Below are positions 8,325-15,703 of a stretch of DNA of 16,787 nt, piece after piece; the stretch's first letter is position 1, and the number at the start of each line of letters is the position of its first letter. Both the position numbers and the translations under genes were made by a program. Origin of the DNA: CAWUJK01 sp963922865. GTDB taxonomy: Bacteria > Patescibacteriota > Gracilibacteria > BD1-5 > UBA6164. Below the pieces are notes generated by a model. That model searched no databases, was not told where the DNA came from, and saw nothing but the letters and a program-made list of their open reading frames with translations. Where the stretch lies: contig CAWUJK010000029.1 in the NCBI GenBank assembly GCA_963922865.1, positions 1-16,787 of the forward strand, read 5' to 3'.

Positions 8325-9266
8325 ATGAATTATAAATTTTGCGTATTTATTGAGAATAAACTAAGAGTTGATATATATTTATGCTCTATTTTTGAGGACT
8401 TTTCTAGAAGTTATATTCAAAAAATTATAGATAATGGTCAACTAAAACTAAATTCTAAAATACTTAAAAAAAATACAAAAATATCTAATAAAGATGAAAT
8501 TGAATTAAAAATAATTACTTACTGACTAGAAGAAGTAAAAGCAGAAAAAATGGATTTAGATATAGTTTTTGAAGATGATAATATATTAGTTATAAATAAA
8601 GACTCAAATATCAATGTTCATCCTGTACCTGGTAGTGAATGAAAAAAATCTACTTTAGTAAATGGAATTTTAGAATACTGTAAAGAAAATTTACCAGTTA
8701 TAAACTGAGTAGAAAGACCATGAATAGTACATAGATTGGATAAAGACACAACAGGGATTATAATGATAGCAAAAAATGATAAAATGATGTCTTATTTATC
8801 AAATACTATAAAAAATAGGGAGGTTTGAAAATATTATTTAACTATCGTTTCTGGAATTTTTAAACAAGATAAATTTAAAATAGAGAGTTATATAGGTAGA
8901 GACCCTAATAATAGAAAGAAAATGACTACTAAAAACCCTAGTAACCCTAAGCTTGCTATTACTTACTGAAAAACTTTGAATTATATAAACAATAACTACA
9001 GTTTGCTTATGATTAAACTTGAAACTTGAAGAACACACCAAATAAGAGTCCATTTAGCAAGTATAGGTTATCCTATAATTTGAGATAAAATTTACTGAAA
9101 TGCCAAAGTTAATAAAGAAGTTTATTCATCTTATTGATTAAAAAGACAGGCTCTACATGCTTATTTCTTAGAGATAGATTTATATAAAAAACCTATGAAA
9201 TTTGTAGCCCCTATAAAAGATGACATGAAAAAAATTATAAAACAACAAATTGATAGCATTTTTTAG
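8325..9266 (+). CDS. rluD: RluD/RluA-family 23S rRNA pseudouridine synthase
   Basis: The protein has 313 residues. It has an N-terminal S4 RNA-binding domain (about 12-66, with VDIYLCSIFEDFSRSYIQKI and NGQLKLN) and a RluA-type catalytic domain. The catalytic motif HRLDKDTTG places the nucleophile Asp at residue 139, and GRTHQIRVH lies at 235-243, where the first Gly is a TGA codon. RluD isomerises uridines in helix 69 of 23S rRNA; the exact target here is inferred, since RluA-family members look alike. No separate promoter is evident, so it is likely expressed by read-through from the upstream gene. It is convergent with pilC, the stops being only about 20 bases apart. Confidence 0.9.
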
Positions 9267-9285
9267 GTATTTGTTTTTGGGATGC

Positions 9286-10380
9286 TTAGATAACATTAAC
9301 CATGTTGAAGAAAGGTAGCATTATAGCCATTATCAAAGTTCAGACTATTAATCATACTATTATAATAACTACGGGTTCTATAGCTGTTGAGAGATTTTTT
9401 GTTATATTATCTATTTCTTTGTTAAATTTTTTACCAATTTTTGCCAATAATTCTGGTAATTTTCAAGTTTGTTCTCAAATTTTTACTATACTTGATAGTT
9501 CTATTGGGAAATAAAAATTAGATTTTCAGTCTTTTATTTCATTTATTCACATTAGACTACTTAGATTTTCTCATTTATTTATTCAAGAAATAATTATTTT
9601 TAGTTTTTTCTCATAATAATAGTTTTCAAGTGATCTAGAGCTTATTTCTAAAGCTTTATTTATTATTACTCATCTTGATAGAAGCATTCAAAGAGAACCA
9701 GTGAATAAGGCTAGAGTTTTTTTCTTTATTAAATTACCAAAAAACGGAATATGCAAAATCATTCTATCCCAGTATATTTTGGTTTTTTTATGAGACTTGA
9801 AAATTTTTATAGATATTATAATTAATATGAACACTATTATAATAGTGTTTAAATTATTTTGTATAAATTCACTTGTTTTAATTACATTTGTCGTTATTTG
9901 CGGTAGGTTTACTTTCGCGTCTGCGTACATATCTTTTACCTTTGGTATAACATAAATCATAAACACAAATATCATTGAAATAGACAATGTTATTATAACC
10001 ATAGGATATATTAGTGCTCAGAGTATTTTTCATTTTAGTTCTTTTGTTTTTTCTTCTTTTTGTTGTATAAGTTCTATCGACTCTGATATTTTTCAGGTTA
10101 CTTCTCACATTTCTATTATAGAAATATCAAAAGTGTTAAAACTTCATTTATGATAAGAAAATATCTCTTTTAAATTTTTTCATATTTTTAGTTTACTTAA
10201 AATATCTTCTATTAGTATTTTTACTTTCTTATTTTTTGTCTGATGATCCATTATAGTGAAAGAATTTATTATTGGTATTCAGCTTGATATTAGATTAGAA
10301 AATTGCTCCAAGAAGTTTATTTTTTCTTTGAGGTTTAACTTTACTGTTTTTTTACTAAAAATGTTTTTTATTATGTTCAT
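9286..10380 (-). CDS. pilC: Type IV pilus / type II secretion inner-membrane protein (PilC/GspF family)
   Basis: The protein has 364 residues and two T2SS-F domains, at about 18-140 and 225-350. Each contains a Leu/Ser/Gly pattern (QFSNLISSGIPIINS; TGSLGMLLSRGVIINKALE) typical of PilC. Membrane segments lie at about 125-148 (YPMVIITLSISMIFVFMIYV), 172-190 and 335-357, and the C terminus AIMLPFFNMVNVI matches the PilC ending closely. PilC is the platform on which the PilB/PilT motors act. No pilB, pilT or pilin gene is in this window, so the rest of the machine is elsewhere. It is divergent from hsp20, with interlocked promoters. At least ten TGA-Gly codons are in frame. Confidence 0.92.
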
Positions 10381-10396
10381 AATTTATCTTTTTATT

Positions 10397-10425
10397 ATTT
10401 TATCATTTAATTTGAAATTTTTCAA
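10397..10425 (-). promoter_or_regulatory. Promoter for pilC
   Basis: On the - strand TTGAAA (10425-10420), a 17-base spacer and TAAAAT (10402-10397), with TGA just before the -10 box. The ATG lies 17 bases downstream, so the leader is very short. The -35 box sits in the right arm of a palindrome shared with the hsp20 promoter. Confidence 0.55.
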
Positions 10426-10439
10426 AAAAAATGTAGAAT
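10412..10439 (+). promoter_or_regulatory. Promoter for hsp20
   Basis: TTGAAA (10412-10417), a 16-base spacer and TAGAAT (10434-10439), 39 bases before the hsp20 start. The -35 box is the left arm of the palindrome TTTGAAA-TT-TTTCAAA (10411-10426), whose right arm is the pilC -35 box. Confidence 0.55.
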
Positions 10440-10478
10440 ATGATTGTTTTTTTTGATTAATTAGATAATAATTTATTT

Positions 10479-10916
10479 ATGAAACTTTTTTGAGCTTGAG
10501 AAAAAACTCATAATACTTATGATGATACTGAAAATACTTTAGAAGTTCGTAAGTGAGATATTTGAAAAGAGGAACAATGACAAATTTCTCTTGATATAAT
10601 TGAAAACTCTCTTGAGTTTATAATAGTATCTCCTATAGCTTGAGTAAATCTTGATAATATAGATATTTCTTTAAAGGATGATGTGATAACTATATCATGA
10701 ACAAGAGACCAGCCAGAAGAAATCTATTGTGTTGATAATATTTTGAGAGTTGATGAAGTTTTTTGGGGAAAATTTAGTAGAAATATAATTTTACCTGATA
10801 ATCTTAATTTGGACCAAATAAAGGCTATTTTAGAAAAAAATGTATTAATTATTAGAATTCCTAAGCTTAAATTTAAAGGTCAAAAAGTAGAAATAGAAAA
10901 TATGGATGAAGCATAG
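10479..10916 (+). CDS. Small heat-shock protein, Hsp20/alpha-crystallin family
   Basis: The protein has 145 residues. An alpha-crystallin domain at about 36-130 runs GQISLDIIENSLEFIIVSPIAG, VNLDNIDISLKDDVITISGTR, then FWGKFSRNIILPDNLNLDQIKA and VLIIRIPK, the last matching the family's conserved C-terminal strand. These ATP-independent chaperones hold unfolded proteins. The N-terminal arm is short and polar. It heads a same-strand set with a small membrane protein and a secreted protein (gaps of 35 and 2 bases) that ends at the 11751 terminator. The start follows AATTTATTT. One Arg uses CGT. Confidence 0.92.
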
Positions 10917-10951
10917 TTTCACGTGAGAATTAATATTTATTAAATAAAAAA

Positions 10952-11179
10952 ATGTTTTTTAGGAAAAAAAAAGACAAAGCTACAAGAAAAATAGATAAGC
11001 TTGCCACAGGTTTAATTATATGATGAGCAGTGGCCTGAATTATAGGTTTATCTAAAACAAAAAAATGAAAAGAAATAACAAATGTTTTAGAAAAGAAATC
11101 TATAAGTTTTTTTTCAAGAGCACATAGTATTTTTGGTAAAACTATTGTAGGAGTTTTAAATTTTTTTAGTAAAAAGTAA
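10952..11179 (+). CDS. Small membrane protein with a Gly-rich helix (YtxH-like)
   Basis: The protein has 75 residues: a strongly basic N terminus (FRKKKDKATRKIDKLAT), one Gly-rich hydrophobic helix (about 20-35, GLIIGGAVAGIIGLSK) and an amphipathic basic tail (SFFSRAHSIFGKTI..LNFFSKK). This layout is like YtxH-type stress proteins, but similarity at this length is weak and I name no function. It sits between hsp20 and a secreted protein, with its stop two bases before the next ATG, so it is probably co-transcribed and translationally linked. Four Gly are TGA. Confidence 0.75.
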
Positions 11180-11181
11180 TT

Positions 11182-11757
11182 ATGAAGAAAATAATTTTTT
11201 TAGTATTTTTCGTTTTTTTAAGTATATCTCAAGCTTCATCTAACGATTATAAATCTATTAGTATATTTCAGGATGCTACAAATAAACATTTTGGTGACAT
11301 TGATGAAAAAATAGAGGAATATTTATCAAATTTGAATGATTCTAAAAACCATTGTTTTTGAAAGGATAGAAAACAAAACTTTGTAGAGTGTGTTAATGAT
11401 ATTGAAAGAATTTTTGATGATTATTCTTCGCAATATAGAGATTCTTGCAGTAAAATATTATCAGACACTATAGCCTCTAGTGAAAAAAATTATATACCTT
11501 CTTCTCAAGCTGGTAAGTTTATAAACACAAAATGACTTAATTTATGTTTTCGTATGTATGATCTTAAAATTAGTATTTATAAATCTAGTGCTTATGATAT
11601 ATTAAAAGATAATAAACTTCAAATATTAAAAGATGAAAATAAACTTTTTACACAAGAGCAAAGAGATAAATATTCAACTGTACTTGATCTTGTTAGAATT
11701 AATATTGGTTATATAGAAAGATTATGGAAAAAATGGCCTAGTAAAACAAAAAAATAA
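11182..11757 (+). CDS. Secreted four-cysteine protein, function unknown
   Basis: The protein has 191 residues. A signal peptide covers residues 1-18 (two Lys, then hydrophobic IIFLVFFVFLSIS, with a likely SQA cut). The mature part is helical, acidic in the middle and basic at the end, with four Cys at 58, 70, 89 and 122, enough for two disulfides. I recognise no domain. It is the last gene of the hsp20 set, and its stop codon lies in the stem of the terminator. The distribution of Cys in an exported protein suggests it folds outside the cytoplasm. Confidence 0.8.
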
Positions 11758-11783
11758 TATCTAAACTTAGATATTATTTTTTT
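11751..11783. terminator. Bidirectional terminator between two convergent genes
   Basis: A 14-bp AT-only stem (11751-11764 with 11767-11780), preceded by A's and followed by T's. It contains the stop codon of the + gene (11755-11757) and that of the - gene (11774-11776), one in each arm. Confidence 0.8.
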
Positions 11784-13408
11784 GTTTTAAATTCTATATT
11801 GCTCAAGTAGTTAGATACATTTTTTACAAAAAAAGGTCTTATTTTTATTGTTGCATTACTAATTAATCTTTCGTTTATCAATATTTTTTCTGCTTTTTCT
11901 TTTTCTAGTCATGTTATCATTTGTTTCAATCTTTTTATATAGTTATCATCTTCTTTTTTGAAATCATATTCTATATTATATTCTATTTCCAAAGTGGCTT
12001 TTATTTTAAAAGGTTTTTCTAGTCTATATATAATTCATTTTTCAGGAAATATTGTTATTGATTTATTGTTTATATATATTAGTTTTTCTTTTTCTAGTAG
12101 TAGATTTTTTTCTATAGATTTTTTTAATTTTGATGTAACTGAGTTTATATTAAAAGCATAAGTTTCTACTTTTATATTTCATGATAATTTAAACTCTTCA
12201 ATTTTTTGTCATGGTTTTATATCTGGAACATTAACTTTTATATTTGAATATTTATATATATCGTTTACTCACAATATTTTATATTTTATATTGTTTTCAT
12301 TATTGCTATCATTTATTTTTTTTATGAGTTTTTTTGTTGCTTGTTTCTTCAGATCTTCTATAAAAAATTTTTTTGCATTTTCAAGTTCATTTTTTGATAA
12401 TACTTTTTCAAAAATATCTCTTCATCAGCTTATTTTTTCAATATTTTTAGCGTAAATTTTAGATCTTTGCTTTTCTTCTAGTCAAGGTATTTGAAAAATT
12501 AGTCATAATTTTTCAGTATTTCATCTTTCTCATATAGGGTTTGAATAACTGTCTTTTGTTTTTGCTATTATTTCTGCTTTTTTTTGTCCAGGAATCAACT
12601 CTCAGGCTTTATTTTCTATTGCTTTTGGGATTGTTATATATGATCTAGTTTCATATAATACTCAATTTTTTCTTTCTAATCTAGTTTTTGGCAGAAGTTT
12701 TATTTCTTGTTTTAGTTTATTATAAAAAATTACTTTTCACCTAGATTTATGTCTATCTTTTTGGCTTATTCATTTGCTTAGTATTTTTTTTTCTAGATCT
12801 ATGTATTGTTCAAATTTTTTTAATTCTATACTGTTGTTTTTTCTATTTGTACTACTATCAAAAATAAAGTTTTGGGCTTTTGTTTTTACCTGTATATTTG
12901 GTGTTATATAAACATATGTTTTATTTAATGCGAAAAGAAATATATATGAAAATATAAAGATAGTTATTGATAATATTATAATAAAAATCATTATATAACT
13001 TTTTTGTTTGTAGTATTTTAAAAACTGTTTTCTTGGGTCGTATTGTTTTTTATTTTTAAATATTTCTGGTAAAATTTTTCATAAAATAGTTTTTATCTCA
13101 TATAATAGGTATTCAAAAAAAGTGTAATTGTATTTTAGTAAATCTTTTTTTTGTAAAGGTTTTTTTGCTTCATCTATTATATTATAGTGTATTCATAATT
13201 GTTTTCATATTTTTTTTGATAATATATCATTTGTTTTTATTATTATTTTTTTATCAGTGGAGTCTTTTATGCTTTTTAGACTAATTTTGCTATAAAGTAT
13301 ATCATGAGCAAAAGGGAAGCTAAGAATTATATTATTTTTCTTTGTTTCATACTTTTTGATTTTACTTATTACATCAAATATATTATCTGTTTTTTTTATT
13401 GTTATCAT
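11774..13408 (-). CDS. Single-pass membrane protein, baseplate J/gp47-like type found in Patescibacteria
   Basis: The protein has 544 residues. The N-terminal 65 residues (ITIKKTDNIFDVISKIKKYE, then NIILSFPF..DILYSKISLKSIK and IIIKTNDILSKKIGKQLGI) match the cytosolic domain I associate with Patescibacteria proteins annotated baseplate J/gp47-like. One membrane segment follows at about 139-162. The outer part has a beta-rich region (RGKVIFYNKLKQEIKLLPKTRL, YETRSYITIPKA), GELIPGQKKAEIIAKT and GLIFQIPGLEE, again as in that group. The frame is open throughout with TGA as Gly; I checked codons from 13408 to about 12720 individually. Function is unknown; the name implies a phage-tail-like fold only. 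It lies 105 bases downstream of the lipoprotein gene on the same strand. Confidence 0.72.
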
Positions 13409-13513
13409 TTTGTTTTTTACTATTATTTTTCTATTTTTAATTATATAAACAATAAAAAAAATACCAAAAAAATTTTGATATTTTTCACTAGAAACTATAA
13501 TTTGATATTTAAA

Positions 13514-13852
13514 TTATTTAGAAGTTTCCACGTCAGAATTTTTGTTTTCTTCGTTTTTTTCAGCTTTTTCATCATTATTTTGTTTTTCTGCAGTATTTTC
13601 TTGTGTTTTAGCTTCATTTGTTTCTTCTACAGGGCTAGCTTCATTGTTTGCATCAGCGTTATCCTGTTTTATAGGTGTAGCTTCCTCTATTGCAGGAGCT
13701 GGTTCATCTGCTGTATTATTATTTTCAGTTTGAGAATTTTGCTCAATTTTTGTTTTATCTTGGGTTTCCTTTTCAGTTTCTTGCCCTTTAGAACCACAAG
13801 ATACAAGTAAGGTTAAAACAGATATTAGCATTAGAGCTATAACTTTTTTCAT
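13514..13852 (-). CDS. Small acidic lipoprotein
   Basis: The protein has 112 residues. A lipoprotein signal (MKKVIALMLISVLTLLVSC) with lipobox LVSC puts the lipidated Cys at 19. The remainder is low complexity and disordered: Glu, Asn, Gln, Lys, Ala and Thr, with no hydrophobic core. Such tails act as spacers or as surface coats. There is no in-frame TGA, because the protein has just two Gly. Its codons are richer in GC than those of its neighbours (GCT, GCC, GCA runs), which follows from the Ala content. It may form an operon with the membrane protein downstream. Confidence 0.85.
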   Translation of the reverse strand: MKKVIALMLISVLTLLVSCGSKGQETEKETQDKTKIEQNSQTENNNTADEPAPAIEEATPIKQDNADANNEASPVEETNEAKTQENTAEKQNNDEKAEKNEENKNSDVETSK

Positions 13853-13880
13853 ATAAATTGTTATTAATAATATAAAAACC

Positions 13881-13897
13881 GAAAGATATTCTCTTTC
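13881..13897 (-). other. Hairpin in the lipoprotein mRNA leader
   Basis: On the - strand GAAAGA-GAATA-TCTTTC is followed by GGTTTTTA, within the roughly 50-base leader before the lipoprotein start. It has the shape of a weak terminator or attenuator. The stem is only six pairs. Confidence 0.35.
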
Positions 13898-13907
13898 AAG
13901 TTAGCGT

Positions 13908-13934
13908 ATTATATCTTAAAATACTTATAATCAA
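13908..13934 (-). promoter_or_regulatory. Candidate promoter for the lipoprotein gene
   Basis: On the - strand a perfect TATAAT (13913-13908) is preceded by TTGATT (13934-13929) with a 15-base spacer, shorter than ideal. It lies 56 bases before the lipoprotein ATG. Confidence 0.42.
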
Positions 13935-14007
13935 GTGAAAATATATTTACAAAAAACATTTTTATTTTTTAATATTAGTGTTTGTTATTTAGGGATTATT
14001 TTTTTAT

Positions 14008-14037
14008 TTGTATTTAAGGTTGAAAAAAAATTATATT
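14008..14037 (+). promoter_or_regulatory. Weak candidate promoter for the FecR/Ig-like membrane protein
   Basis: TTGTAT (14008-14013), an 18-base spacer and TATATT (14032-14037), 42 bases before the ATG at 14080. An alternative -10, TATAGT at 14047-14052, has no matching -35 box. Confidence 0.25.
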
Positions 14038-14079
14038 TCCTTAGAGTATAGTGTGATATTAATTTTTAATTTTTTTAGT

Positions 14080-15534
14080 ATGTCTAGGAATAGAGTTAGT
14101 AATTTGTCAAAAACATTAAAGGATTATGCTGTACCTTTTGTATGACTTTTGCTGATTTTGGTTTTATTGTATAGCGTTTTTTCCTCTCCCAGCACAAAAA
14201 ATGTTGATATAGATAGTAGTTTATCATCTAATAATTGATCTCCTCAGGTTGATTTATCTTCAAGTGATACTATTGCTTATGTAGTTTATGATAGTTGAAA
14301 AAAAGTTCAAATAGAAGGCTTGGTTTCACTTTGAAAATTGGAAAAGGTAGTTGTTGAGTTGTGAAGTGTTGTTATAGATTTTCCTCTTGTTGCTAAAATG
14401 AAACTATCTGAAAATTGAGAGTTTAAATATATGCAAGATGGTTCTTTTTATTTAGAATCTTGAGATCTTTGGGTTGAGTCTAGTAGAGATATAGATATTT
14501 CCATGAGATATGCTAATGCTTCTTTATCTTTATGATCTATTTCTAATCTTAATCAAAATGAGCTTGAGTCTAGTGTTTACTCTATTTTTTGAAAAGTATC
14601 TGTCTCTAATCTTGCTTCAATATCTACAGAATTGAAAAATGGTTATAAGCTTAGTTTGAAAAGTTCTCTATCTACATCAAATGAAATTGATTTTGACTCC
14701 CTTAAATCTCCTATTGATGATTATTTTAAGTTGTCTTCTTGGTTTAAAAATAACGGATGAGAAGCTATATTAAAAGAACAAAACGAAGAAGTATCAAGTT
14801 TATCTTGAAGTTTATTACCCAAAAAAGATAGTGCATCTTTGTTGAGTTTTGATGATGTTGTAGATGAGTCTTATGTTGATTCTAATCCAATCATTCTTAA
14901 ATGAAGATATAGTCCTAGTGAGGTATGAGCGATAACTGTAAATGGTATACAAGCTAGTTTAGATAAAGATTTGGCTGTATTTTCCTTAAAATGAATAAAC
15001 TTGCCTAACTCCACTAATGATTTAATTGTAAAAATTTTTGATTCTAATAAAAATATTATATCAAAAAGTATTTTAACTCTTTATTCTAAAAACCCATCTG
15101 TCCTAACTTCTTCTTCTGTATTTTCCTCTTCAAATCTTGAAAATTACCCTGTTAGACCTACTGACTTCTTAATATATGAACCTACAAAAACTTGAAAATT
15201 CACAACATCTAGTTCTAGAGTTACTATAAGATGAAAGGTTAGTAATAAAAATGTGGCTTCTGTTTCTGTTAATTGATACACTCTAAAGTCATATAATGGT
15301 TCTACTTGGAGGTATCATGCTTTTGTTGAGCAAGAAACTTTAAAAGATGGCGCAAATAATTATGAAATAAAATATATTAATAAAGCTTGAGAGATTATAT
15401 ATAAAGAATATTATTCTATATACAAAGAAGTTTCTAGTGCTACTAAAGATTCCAGTTGAACTGACTCAAGTAGCTCTTCCTGAGAAAAGTTAAAAGAGAC
15501 AAAGATTATGAGTTGAGAAGTAAAACTTGATTAA
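14080..15534 (+). CDS. Membrane-anchored surface protein with FecR-like region and two Ig-like domains
   Basis: The protein has 484 residues. One membrane helix (about 18-36, VPFVGLLLILVLLYSVFSS) is followed by a Ser-rich linker. A FecR-like region spans about 68-180: repeated short strands such as VVELGSVVIDFPLVAKMKLS, DGSFYLESGDLWVESS and VYSIFGKVSVSN. Two Ig-like domains follow at about 270-337 and 378-449; both start with an I-x-G strand and hold a central VNG (ITVNGIQASL and VSVNGYTLKS), so they look like an internal duplication. The tail is Ser/Thr-rich. FecR proteins usually signal to sigma factors, but no sigma gene is near, and a structural envelope role is equally likely. The start follows TTTTTTTAGT, with no Shine-Dalgarno. 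Confidence 0.75.
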
Positions 15535-15536
15535 TA

Positions 15537-15606
15537 ATTTTAATAGGAAATCGAATTATTAAAATGTTTGTATTTTAAGAAATCCCTTTTAGAATAGGGA
15601 TTTTTT
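15537..15606 (+). terminator. Terminator region after the FecR/Ig-like gene
   Basis: Two hairpins. A 9-bp AT stem (15537-15545 with 15557-15565) just after the stop has no T tail. A proper terminator follows: AAATCCCT (15580-15587) with AGGGATTT (15596-15603) and a T run to 15606. The remaining gap to 15703 is AT-rich, with only a poor promoter candidate (TTGTAT at 15648, CATAAT at 15668). Confidence 0.75.
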
Positions 15607-15703
15607 ATTTAAAGTTAAAAAAGAAATTAAATCTCTTAAATTTAATATTGTATTAATATGAGCTAAACATAATTCTAGTTATTATTAATTAAACTAATTT
15701 TTT

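Noticed and set aside
9878..10108. 76-codon basic - strand frame
   Set aside because: It overlaps pilC in a shifted frame; the pilC frame continues through it without a break.
13304..13810. 168-codon + strand open frame rich in Phe and Ile
   Set aside because: It lies antisense to the lipoprotein and the start of the baseplate J-like gene. Its Phe/Ile/Cys/Ser composition is just the reverse complement of AAA/GAA-rich genes.
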